A model generated the notes under the pieces. It made no database searches. It worked only from the letters and a program-made list of their open reading frames with translations, and was not told the origin of the DNA. Of a DNA stretch of 36,385 bases, positions 1 to 8,591 are shown one piece after another. The stretch is taken from the NCBI GenBank assembly GCA_947632265.1, contig CANROP010000003.1:1-36385 (forward strand). The letters run 5' to 3'. Both the position numbers and the translations under genes were made by a program. The stretch comes from an uncultured Bacilli bacterium. GTDB taxonomy: Bacteria > Bacillota_I > Bacilli_A > RF39 > UBA660. Numbering within the stretch: the first letter of the stretch is position 1; every line of letters starts with the position of its first letter.

Positions 1-1
1 T

Positions 2-271
2 ACAGATATGCCAGATGCAAAATATTATGACAAGTATACGTCTGGTTCCGCAACAAATGCATGTAGCGGAGGAGTATGTTATGGACATGCCTTAAGCGAA
101 ACGAGTGGCTGGTATAGCGACTCTGCATCTTTCGTTAGTTCGTCCTATCCTTGGTTCAGGCGCGGTGGCTACTACGACGTTGGGGCTGGTGCCGGGGTGT
201 TCTGCTTCAGCTCCGTTGCAGGGGGAGCCTTTCCCAACAACTCTTTCCGCGTTGTTCTCGTATCTATATAA
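2..271 (+). CDS. C-terminal end of a surface/phage-type protein with a C-type-lectin/FGE-like tail (5' truncated), candidate DGR target
   Basis: Frame open to the window edge; ends ...PWFRRGGYYDVGAGAGVFCFSSVAGGAFPNNSFRVVLVSI*; 'RGG...AGVF...SFRVVL' resembles DGR-diversified CLec tails; strongly GC-rich against AT-rich surroundings. Confidence 0.6.
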   Translation, partial: TDMPDAKYYDKYTSGSATNACSGGVCYGHALSETSGWYSDSASFVSSSYPWFRRGGYYDVGAGAGVFCFSSVAGGAFPNNSFRVVLVSI

Positions 272-284
272 AAATTATAATTCA

Positions 285-318
285 GACTGATTAAACTTAA
301 ATAATCAGTTTTTTTATT
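285..318 (+). terminator. Rho-independent terminator
   Basis: CTGATTA aacttaaa TAATCAG followed by TTTTTTTA. Confidence 0.75.
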
Positions 319-359
319 ATAATTTAATTTATATCTTCATAAACTTAACTGGTGATTAT

Positions 360-1238
360 ATGAAGATAGGTATTCCAAGAAGTTTATATTATTATTACTT
401 TAAAGATTTATGGATTAATTTTTTTGATTTTCTTGATATAGATATTATAGTAAGTCCAAAAACAACTAGAGAAATACTAGATTTAGGCATAAATAATAGT
501 GTAGATGAAATGTGTTTATCTATGAAAAATTATATAGGACATGTTTTCTATTTAAAAGATAAATGTGATTATATATTAATACCTAGAATAGATAATTATG
601 GGTTAGATAATCAAACTTGTACTAATTTTTTATCTAGTTACGATATAATAAATAATTTAATTGATACTAAAATATTAAATTATAATATAAATTTAAGAAA
701 TAATGAAACAGAATTATCAGGATTATTTAAAATATCTTCTTTACTTGGTATAGATAAAGGTAAAATGAAAAAAGCATATATTTATGCGAAAGAAAAAGAA
801 AAAAGTATAAGAGAAAGTAAAATAAAAGAAAATATAGAAAAATTAAATAGTAATAAAAAGAAAATATTATTAGTAGGTCATCCTTATAATTTATATGATG
901 AATTAATAGGTAAACAAGTTATAAAAATGTTAACTGATTTAGATATAGAAATAATATATAGTGATTTATTTGATACTAATGATGAATTTAAATATTATTC
1001 AAAAGAACTATATTGGAAATATAGTAAAGATAATATAGGTAGTATTGTAAAATGCAAAGATAAGATAGATGGAATAATATTTATATCTAGTTTTCCATGT
1101 GGACTTGATAGTTTAGTAAATGAATTAGTTATTAGAAAATTAGATAAACCATATATTAATTTAATAATAGATGATGTTGAAAGTAGTGGTGGAATAGAAA
1201 CTAGAATAGAGAGTTTTGTAGATATAATCAACTCATAA
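360..1238 (+). CDS. DUF2229 / acyl-CoA dehydratase activase-related protein
   Basis: MKIGIPRSLYYYYFKDLW... N-terminus typical of DUF2229; GGTGAT SD; adjacent to BadF/HgdC-type activase. Confidence 0.75.
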   Translation: MKIGIPRSLYYYYFKDLWINFFDFLDIDIIVSPKTTREILDLGINNSVDEMCLSMKNYIGHVFYLKDKCDYILIPRIDNYGLDNQTCTNFLSSYDIINNLIDTKILNYNINLRNNETELSGLFKISSLLGIDKGKMKKAYIYAKEKEKSIRESKIKENIEKLNSNKKKILLVGHPYNLYDELIGKQVIKMLTDLDIEIIYSDLFDTNDEFKYYSKELYWKYSKDNIGSIVKCKDKIDGIIFISSFPCGLDSLVNELVIRKLDKPYINLIIDDVESSGGIETRIESFVDIINS

Positions 1239-1275
1239 AAATTACTATACCTAATATAATTAAATTGGTGATACT

Positions 1276-2340
1276 ATGGATAGAGTAATAGCTTTTCCAC
1301 TTATGGGTAACTATCATGTTCCAGCTAAATATTTACTATCTAAAATAAGTGATTGTAAAGTGATGGATGCACCTAAAATAACTAGTAAAACAATAGAACT
1401 CGGTAGTAAAAATAGTCCAGATTTTGTTTGTATGCCATTTAAATATACACTAGGTACATATATAGAATGTTTAGATATGGGGGCAAACACCTTAATACAA
1501 ATGGGTGGTGGTTGTAGGTATGGTTACTATAGTGAACTACAAGAAAAAATATTAAAAGATTTAGGATATGATTTTGAGTATTATAATTTAGTAAGTAAAG
1601 GATATGCTGATATATTTAAAATATATAATACATTAAAAAAAATTAATCCTAAATTAAAAAAAATAAAAAGTATTTATCATTTTATCATTACTAAAAATAT
1701 GGTTAAATATATAGATAAAATAGAAGATTATATAAGAGGGAATAAAGGATTTGAAGAAGTAGATGGATGTTTTGATAAAGAATTTAATGATATGTTAAAC
1801 TCTTATTTAAATAATAAAGGATTAATAAGTTTATATTTAAGATATAAAAAATATAAAAAAAGAATCAAAAATATTAAATTAAAAAAAATTGATAAAAGAA
1901 TAAAAATAGGAGTAATAGGAGAATTATATACACTTATGGAACCGTTTGCGAATTACAATATAGAAGATGCATTATATAAATTTAATGTTGAAGTAAAAAG
2001 ATTTACTAATGTTACATATTTATTATTTGAAAAGGGTAAGAAAAGTAAAAAATATTTAAAGAAATTAAATAATGTTAAATATAAAATGGGTGCAGATGCA
2101 CTTGATAATATTTATTATACTAAGTATTTAATAGATAATAAGTATGATGGAATAATACATATAAAATCTAGTTTTTGTACACCAGAGATAGGATCTATGG
2201 GTATTATAAATAAAATGTGTGAAGAAAATGATATGCCAGTACTTTTCATGAGTATGGACTCTAATACTTCTAAAGTAGGTATGGAAACTAGATTAGAAGC
2301 ATTTTATGATATGATTGAAATGAGGAAAAATAATGGATAA
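1276..2340 (+). CDS. Acyl-CoA dehydratase activase-related protein (COG3580/3581-like, 2-hydroxyglutaryl-CoA dehydratase family)
   Basis: MDRVIAFPLMGNYHVPAKYLL...; ...SMDSNTSKVGMETRLEAF; gene context. Confidence 0.7.
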   Translation: MDRVIAFPLMGNYHVPAKYLLSKISDCKVMDAPKITSKTIELGSKNSPDFVCMPFKYTLGTYIECLDMGANTLIQMGGGCRYGYYSELQEKILKDLGYDFEYYNLVSKGYADIFKIYNTLKKINPKLKKIKSIYHFIITKNMVKYIDKIEDYIRGNKGFEEVDGCFDKEFNDMLNSYLNNKGLISLYLRYKKYKKRIKNIKLKKIDKRIKIGVIGELYTLMEPFANYNIEDALYKFNVEVKRFTNVTYLLFEKGKKSKKYLKKLNNVKYKMGADALDNIYYTKYLIDNKYDGIIHIKSSFCTPEIGSMGIINKMCEENDMPVLFMSMDSNTSKVGMETRLEAFYDMIEMRKNNG

Positions 2341-3277
2341 ATGTTATTTAGGAGTAGATATAGGATCTATTTCTACAAAAGGAGTAATAATTGATTCTAA
2401 TTATAATATATTATCATCTAATTATATTTGGACAGAAGGTAGTCCTATAGAAGCAGTAAAAAGACTTATTCCTACATTAAAAGTACCAGATGGTTATAAA
2501 CTAAGTGGTATAGGTACAACAGGAAGTGCGAGAAAATTAATAGGACTTATGTTAGGTGCAAATATAGTAAAGAATGAAATAATTGCTCATGCTATTGGAA
2601 CATTAAATTATTATCCTGATTGTAAAACTATATTAGAAATAGGTGGGCAAGATTCTAAAATAATTATAATTAACAATGGAATAATAACAGATTACGCTAT
2701 GAATACATTATGTGCAGCAGGTACTGGATCATTTTTATCTAGTCAATCCAAAAGAATTGGCGTAGATATTAATGATTTTGGAGATATGGCACTAAATAGT
2801 AAAAATCCTGTTAAAATAGCTGCAAGATGTACAGTATTTGCTGAGTCAGATTTAATTCATAAGGCACAGTTAGGATATAAAAAAGAAGATATTGTAGCTG
2901 GCCTTTGTAAAAGTATAGTTTTGAATTATTTAAACAATGTTGGAAAAGGTAAAAAGATAAGAGAACCTATTGTATTTCAAGGTGGAGTAAGTAAAAATAA
3001 AGGGGTAGTTAAATATTTTAATGAAGTATTAAATACAAAAGTTATAGTAGATGATAATAGTCATTTAATGGGAGCTATTGGGGTTGCAATACTATCAGCT
3101 AAAGATAACAGTAATCTAGATTTTAATTTAGATATTAATGATATAAAATTTGAAACAAAAGGATTTGAATGTCATGGGTGTTCAAATAGTTGTGAGATAG
3201 TTAAAATATTTAAAGATGATAAATTTATAGATGCTTTTGGTAATAGATGTGATAAAACAATACGAATAAAACAATAA
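2333..3277 (+). CDS. BadF/BadG/HgdC-type ATPase, acyl-CoA dehydratase activase
   Basis: GVDIGSISTKGVIID, GIGTTGSAR, LEIGGQDSK, LCAAGTGSFL and AARCTVFAES motifs (ASKHA fold and cluster cysteines); C-terminal CHGCSNSC. Confidence 0.88.
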   Translation: MDKCYLGVDIGSISTKGVIIDSNYNILSSNYIWTEGSPIEAVKRLIPTLKVPDGYKLSGIGTTGSARKLIGLMLGANIVKNEIIAHAIGTLNYYPDCKTILEIGGQDSKIIIINNGIITDYAMNTLCAAGTGSFLSSQSKRIGVDINDFGDMALNSKNPVKIAARCTVFAESDLIHKAQLGYKKEDIVAGLCKSIVLNYLNNVGKGKKIREPIVFQGGVSKNKGVVKYFNEVLNTKVIVDDNSHLMGAIGVAILSAKDNSNLDFNLDINDIKFETKGFECHGCSNSCEIVKIFKDDKFIDAFGNRCDKTIRIKQ

Positions 3278-3297
3278 AATCATAAAGTAGTATTCAC

Positions 3298-3375
3298 TTC
3301 CAAAACTTGTCGTTTTTTGATAGTTTTGGAAATTTTTTTCCAAAACTTGACTTTATATAAAGTTTAATATATACT
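3298..3375 (+). promoter_or_regulatory. Sigma-A promoter with three TTCCAAAACT half-sites (direct-inverted-direct)
   Basis: TTCCAAAACTTG 3298-3309; AGTTTTGGAA 3322-3332; TTCCAAAACTTG 3338-3349 overlapping -35 TTGACT (3347-3352); 17-bp spacer; -10 TATACT (3370-3375). Confidence 0.75.
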
Positions 3376-3394
3376 TATAAAAGAGGTGAAAACT

Positions 3395-4600
3395 ATGATA
3401 GAAAGAACAGAATATCTCGAACAATTAAAAATGTTTAAAGATAAAGATTTAATCAAAGTTGTTACTGGAATAAGAAGATGTGGTAAGTCTACATTATTTG
3501 AATTATTTATAAATTATTTAAAAGAAAATGGAATAAAAGATAATCAAATAATAAATATAAATCTTGAGGATGCTGCTTATAATTTTGAAAGTTATAAGGA
3601 ATTATATGATTATGTAAATAAAAAAATAGATTCTAAAAAACAATTTTATGTATTTTTAGATGAAGTTCAAAATGTTCCTATGTTTCAAAAAGCAGTAGAT
3701 AGTTTATACATAAAGAAAAATGTTGATGTATATATAACTGGATCAAATGCTTATTTATTATCTGGAGAACTCGCAACATTATTATCAGGAAGATATGTAG
3801 AAATAAAATTATTACCATTATCATTTAAAGAGTATTTAAGTGCATTTAATAGCTCAACTAAAAGTCGTTATGAATATTTCTTAGATTATATGAAATATGG
3901 TGGTATGCCAGGTAATATACCTATACTTAAAGATAATCCAATTGGTTTAGATATTTACTTAGAAGGAATATTCAGTACTATAGTTTATAAAGATATAATA
4001 ACAAGAAATAATATAACAGATAAGATGATTCTAGAAAGTGTATTAAAATTTATATTTGATAATATAGGTAGTAGAATATCTACAAAAAAAATAAGTGATA
4101 CATTAACAAGTAAAGGAATTTCTACAAGTAATCATACGGTTGAAAATTATATATCTGCATTCGTAGAAAGTTTCTTAATATATAAAGCTGAAAGATTTGA
4201 TGTGAAAGGTAAAAATTTACTCGCTAGAGAATATAAATATTATGTTGCAGATCCAGGATTAAGAAGTTATTTATTAGGAAAAAAAGCTGATAGTGACATG
4301 GGTCATGTATTAGAAAATATAGTGTATCTTGAATTATTAAGAAGAGGATATAAAGTATATGTTGGAAAAGTTGACGATTTAGAAGTAGATTTTGTTGCTG
4401 AAAATAGAAATGGTTTAAAATATTTTCAAGTCGCCCTTACAGTTAGAGATGATAAAGTATTAGAAAGAGAACTAAAATCATTACAAAAAACAGGTGACCA
4501 TTATCCAAAATATTTGATAACTTATGATATGGATATGGAAGCTGATTATGATGGAATAACAAAAATCAATATAGTTGATTGGTTATTAAATGAAGAATGA
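3395..4600 (+). CDS. AAA ATPase with DUF4143 domain (COG1373-like)
   Basis: VVTGIRRCGKSTLF Walker A, FLDEVQNV Walker B, ITGSNAYLLSGELATLLSGRY; C-terminal VGKVDDLEVDFVAE. True start probably ATG 3395; track start 3386 is GTG inside the SD. Confidence 0.88.
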   Translation: MIERTEYLEQLKMFKDKDLIKVVTGIRRCGKSTLFELFINYLKENGIKDNQIININLEDAAYNFESYKELYDYVNKKIDSKKQFYVFLDEVQNVPMFQKAVDSLYIKKNVDVYITGSNAYLLSGELATLLSGRYVEIKLLPLSFKEYLSAFNSSTKSRYEYFLDYMKYGGMPGNIPILKDNPIGLDIYLEGIFSTIVYKDIITRNNITDKMILESVLKFIFDNIGSRISTKKISDTLTSKGISTSNHTVENYISAFVESFLIYKAERFDVKGKNLLAREYKYYVADPGLRSYLLGKKADSDMGHVLENIVYLELLRRGYKVYVGKVDDLEVDFVAENRNGLKYFQVALTVRDDKVLERELKSLQKTGDHYPKYLITYDMDMEADYDGITKINIVDWLLNEE

Positions 4601-4653
4601 GTATAACCTAACAATAGAATTGAAAAAGGCTGAATTTAATGATAGTAATTAAA

Positions 4654-4674
4654 TAGTTCCACACTGTGGAACTA
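4654..4674. promoter_or_regulatory. Orphan 21-nt palindrome TAGTTCCACAcTGTGGAACTA
   Basis: All 10 pairs complementary around a central C; no T-tract follows. Confidence 0.55.
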
Positions 4675-4880
4675 GCAGAAAAAAATTAAATTGATTTAAA
4701 AAAATAAATTTTATGAAATTTAAGAATAAAAAAGTCATAAAATCTTTTTGAACAAATTTAGATATGCTTAAAATAATTTTTTAAATATCAAAAATTTACT
4801 CTTTTTTGCTGTTTTGTTAAAAAAGTTTTTACTTTTTTTTTATTTTATAGTATAATTATATGTAGATTATAGGAGATGAT

Positions 4881-6128
4881 ATGATGAAGCATATTTATAC
4901 TAGTCTTGATATCGGTTCTGATACTATTAAAATAGTAGTTTGTGAATTATATCAGAACAAGTTAAATTTACTTGCATCATCTTCATATAAATCTAGTGGA
5001 ATAAAAAAGGGATTAATAACTGATGTCACTTTAGCTGAAAAATCTATTAGGGGAGCAATTAATGAAGTAGAAGATATGTTAGGAATAAAAATTAAAAGAG
5101 TAATTACTTCTATTCCATCATTTAATGCTGAATATTCAGTTATAAAGGGTAGCATTAGAATAAATAATGAAGATAACTGTGTTACTAGTAAAGATGTAAT
5201 TAATGTATTAGAATCATCTTTAAAAGGAAGAGAATCAAATGTACGTGAAATGGTTACTGTTTTACCTATTGATTTTAATATAGATAGTAGAGCATTTATA
5301 AAAAATCCAAAAGGAATGCATGCTGATATATTAAGTTCACGTGCGGTTTTAGTAACGGTACCTAAAAAAAATGTATATTCAGTAATAAGTCTACTTGAAA
5401 ATATGGGTATTGAAGTTGTAGATATATCACTAAATAATATTGGTAATCTATATTCTTTTAACAATAAAAACTTTGAACACCAAATAGGGGCTATTATAGA
5501 TATTGGAAGTGATATTACAGATATATCACTATATAATAAAAGTATTTTGGTTAAAAGTAGTATAGTAAATATGGGTGGAAAAAATATAGATAACGATATA
5601 TCTTATATGTATAAATTAGATGATAAAACAGCTACTAAATTAAAATTAAAATTTGCTTTAGCTCATAAGAAAAATGCTAGTGTAAATGATACCATAGAAG
5701 TTAAAAATGTAACGGATGAATATATTAAAATTAATCAGTTTGAATTATCTGAAATAGTTATGTCAAGACTTGAAGAAATACTAAATGAAGCTAAAAAAGA
5801 GATAAATCTATTGACAAGTAAGAAAATTGATTATATTATAATAACGGGTGGTGCTAGTAATATGCAGGGCTTTGAATACATAGTAAACGATGTATTTGGA
5901 GAAAGTGCCAATATAGGAAATGTTAAAATGCTTGGTATAAGAGATAACAGGTATTCAGCATGTATTGGAAATATAATATATTTTATTAGCAAGCTTAAAT
6001 TAAAAGATAAAAATTATACTATGATTAATGATGATGATGCATCTAATATGACTATGCTTAGTTCAAGGAAAATAAGTACATCAGATTCAATGCTAGGAAA
6101 GATATTTGGATTTTTCTTTAGCGAATAG
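4881..6128 (+). CDS. ftsA: Cell division protein FtsA
   Basis: [38 protein letters not shown] actin-fold motifs; followed by ftsZ. Confidence 0.93.
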   Translation: MMKHIYTSLDIGSDTIKIVVCELYQNKLNLLASSSYKSSGIKKGLITDVTLAEKSIRGAINEVEDMLGIKIKRVITSIPSFNAEYSVIKGSIRINNEDNCVTSKDVINVLESSLKGRESNVREMVTVLPIDFNIDSRAFIKNPKGMHADILSSRAVLVTVPKKNVYSVISLLENMGIEVVDISLNNIGNLYSFNNKNFEHQIGAIIDIGSDITDISLYNKSILVKSSIVNMGGKNIDNDISYMYKLDDKTATKLKLKFALAHKKNASVNDTIEVKNVTDEYIKINQFELSEIVMSRLEEILNEAKKEINLLTSKKIDYIIITGGASNMQGFEYIVNDVFGESANIGNVKMLGIRDNRYSACIGNIIYFISKLKLKDKNYTMINDDDASNMTMLSSRKISTSDSMLGKIFGFFFSE

Positions 6129-6139
6129 AGGAGGAAATT

Positions 6140-7228
6140 ATGTTTGGATTAGAAATGGACCAAGTTGCTAAAATAAAAGTTATAGGTGTTGGTGGTGGCG
6201 GTAATAATGCCGTAAATAGAATGATAGAATCAGGAGTAAAGGGCGTTGAGTTCATAGTAGCTAATACTGATTTGCAAGTATTAAATTGTTCTAAAGCTCC
6301 AACTAAGATTCAAATCGGTGAGAATTTAACTGGTGGAAGAGGAGCAGGAGCAAAACCTGAAATAGGAAGAGAAGCTGCTCTTGAAAGCAAAAAGGAATTA
6401 GAAGAAGCTTTAGCAGGTGCAGATATGATATTTGTAACTTGTGGTATGGGTGGAGGAACTGGTACAGGTGCTGCTCCAGTTATCGCAAATATCGCACAAG
6501 AATTAGGTGCACTAACAGTTGGTATTGTAACTAAACCTTTCTCATTTGAAGGTAAAAAGAGAATGGAACAAGCAATTGAAGGACTTGAAGAGTTAAAGAA
6601 AAATGTAGATACCTTAATTGTTATACCAAATGATAAATTAAGAGATATAATAGATAAGTCAACACCACTTTTAGAATCATTTAAAGAAGTAGATAACGTA
6701 CTTAGAAGAGGAGTACAATCTATATCTGATTTAATAGCTGTTGCAGGATTAATCAACCTAGACTTTGCAGATGTTAAAACAGTTATGGAAAAAAGAGGTA
6801 CTGCTTTAATAGGTATTGGTATAGGTGTTGGAGAAAATAGAGCAGTAGAAGCTGCAAGACAAGCAATATCTAGTCCATTACTTGAAACTAATATAGATGG
6901 TGCGACGGATGCAATTATAAATGTAACTGGTGGTAATAATTTAACATTATATGAAGTAGAAGAAGCAGCAGAAGAAATTAGAAATGGTGCTAAAACCGAT
7001 ATGAATACAATATTTGGTGCTGTTATTAATGAAAATTTAAATGATGAAATAATCGTTACAGTAATTGCTACTGGATTTGATGATGATAAGAAAGAAGAAG
7101 AAAATAAATCTTTAAGATCTGATAGAGTTGCATCAGCAGTTAGAAGTGGTGATACAAGAGAAATATCATCAGATGATGACTCATCAGATGATATAATTCC
7201 ATCATTCTTAAGAAGAAGAGGACTATAG
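6140..7228 (+). CDS. ftsZ: Cell division protein FtsZ
   Basis: [27 protein letters not shown] tubulin signature; C-terminal [13 protein letters not shown]. Confidence 0.99.
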   Translation: MFGLEMDQVAKIKVIGVGGGGNNAVNRMIESGVKGVEFIVANTDLQVLNCSKAPTKIQIGENLTGGRGAGAKPEIGREAALESKKELEEALAGADMIFVTCGMGGGTGTGAAPVIANIAQELGALTVGIVTKPFSFEGKKRMEQAIEGLEELKKNVDTLIVIPNDKLRDIIDKSTPLLESFKEVDNVLRRGVQSISDLIAVAGLINLDFADVKTVMEKRGTALIGIGIGVGENRAVEAARQAISSPLLETNIDGATDAIINVTGGNNLTLYEVEEAAEEIRNGAKTDMNTIFGAVINENLNDEIIVTVIATGFDDDKKEEENKSLRSDRVASAVRSGDTREISSDDDSSDDIIPSFLRRRGL

Positions 7229-7249
7229 AAGTTTAATACTTCTTTTTTA
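7227..7249 (+). terminator. Rho-independent terminator after ftsZ
   Basis: AGAAGT ttaat ACTTCT TTTTTAG. Confidence 0.7.
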
Positions 7250-7267
7250 GTTTAAGATATTTAGTTT

Positions 7268-7347
7268 GGAGTAAAAAATTTCTATTTTCATAAAAAAATT
7301 ACTCCATGGAGTAATAAATTGACAAATTTCTATTATAATATTATAAT
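7268..7347 (+). promoter_or_regulatory. Sigma-A consensus promoter with three GGAGTAA half-sites, two forming a perfect 18-bp palindrome
   Basis: GGAGTAA 7268-7274; ATTACTCCATGGAGTAAT 7298-7315; -35 TTGACA 7319-7324; 17-bp spacer; -10 TATAAT 7342-7347. Confidence 0.8.
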
Positions 7348-7371
7348 GTATATAGAAAGGAAAGAGTTAAT

Positions 7372-8568
7372 ATGGTAATTCGTGAGAGATATTTGAATGC
7401 ATTAAGACCTTTTTATGATCAAGATTTAATTAAGGTGTTAGTTGGTATTAGACGTTCTGGTAAATCAGTTATTTTAAATCAGATTATTAATGAATTAAAA
7501 AATAATGGAATAGATGAAAAACATATAATTTATATAAATTTTGAAGATTTTGACTATCAAGAATATACAGATCCAAAAAAATTAAATAAATATGTTAAGG
7601 ATAAAATTACAGATGATAAGAAATATTATATATTTTTTGATGAAATCCAAAATGTAGACATGTGGGAGAAAGTTGTCAATTCGCTTAGAGCTACAAAAAA
7701 TACATCAATATTTATAACAGGTTCAAATAGTGATTTATTATCTAGTGATCTAGCAACCCATATTGCAGGAAGATATGTAAGTTTTAAAGTGACTCCTTTT
7801 ACTTTTAGTGAGGTATGTGAATTATTAAATATTTCAGATAAAAAAGATATAGATGATGTGTTTAAAGACTATATTAAATGGGGAGGAATGCCTCAAAGAT
7901 TTATGCAAAATACTGATGAATCTAAAAAGACATATTTAAATGATATATACGATTCTATAGTTATTAAAGATATAATTAGAAGATTTAATATAAAAGATGT
8001 GGATTTGTTAAATAGAATAGTCACTTATATTCTAACTACACCATCACAAACATTTTCACCAGAAAGTTTAAGAAAATATATGATGAGCGAATCACGTGGA
8101 GTATCATTAGAAACTTTATATAACTATCTTGATTATATAACAAGAGCTAATCTTATATCTAAAGCAGAAAGATATGATATAAGAGGAAAGAAAATATTAA
8201 CTGGAAAATATAAATATTATTTAACTGATTTAGGATTTACTAATATACTAAGTGAAGGAAAAAAAGAGCAAATTGGTGCCTATTTAGAAAATATAATTTA
8301 TAATGAATTGATTGCTAGAGGGTACAATGTAAAAATTGGAAATATAGAAAACGGAGAAATAGATTTTATCGCAACTAGGTTTGATGAAAAAATATATATT
8401 CAAGTTGCATATATTTTGGTAGATGAATTAGCAGTTAAAAGAGAGTTTGGTGCATATGGCAAAATAGAAGATAACTATCCAAAATATGTACTTTCAATGG
8501 ATAAGTTTGATTTTTCACAAAATGGTATTATTCATAAAAATATAATAGATTGGTTATTAGAAAAATAA
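7372..8568 (+). CDS. AAA ATPase with DUF4143 domain (paralogue of 3395-4600)
   Basis: VLVGIRRSGKSVILNQ, FFDEIQNV, ITGSNSDLLSSDLATHIAGRY; C-terminal IGNIENGEIDFIATR. Confidence 0.9.
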   Translation: MVIRERYLNALRPFYDQDLIKVLVGIRRSGKSVILNQIINELKNNGIDEKHIIYINFEDFDYQEYTDPKKLNKYVKDKITDDKKYYIFFDEIQNVDMWEKVVNSLRATKNTSIFITGSNSDLLSSDLATHIAGRYVSFKVTPFTFSEVCELLNISDKKDIDDVFKDYIKWGGMPQRFMQNTDESKKTYLNDIYDSIVIKDIIRRFNIKDVDLLNRIVTYILTTPSQTFSPESLRKYMMSESRGVSLETLYNYLDYITRANLISKAERYDIRGKKILTGKYKYYLTDLGFTNILSEGKKEQIGAYLENIIYNELIARGYNVKIGNIENGEIDFIATRFDEKIYIQVAYILVDELAVKREFGAYGKIEDNYPKYVLSMDKFDFSQNGIIHKNIIDWLLEK

Positions 8569-8591
8569 TAAATACAAATTAGGAGGTACAC

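Noticed and set aside
105-290. 61-aa ORF overlapping the left-edge gene
   Set aside because: Alternative frame of the GC-rich variable-like region; the 2-271 frame carries the recognisable FRVVL tail.
4590-4650. 20-codon ORF MKNEYNLTIELKKAEFNDSN after ATPase #1
   Set aside because: Overlaps the ATPase stop, no clear SD and no recognisable family; could be a gene remnant but unsupported.
4952-6756. Antisense ORFs over ftsA/ftsZ (4952-5464, 6310-6756 minus)
   Set aside because: Shadow ORFs of conserved genes, no SD or promoter.
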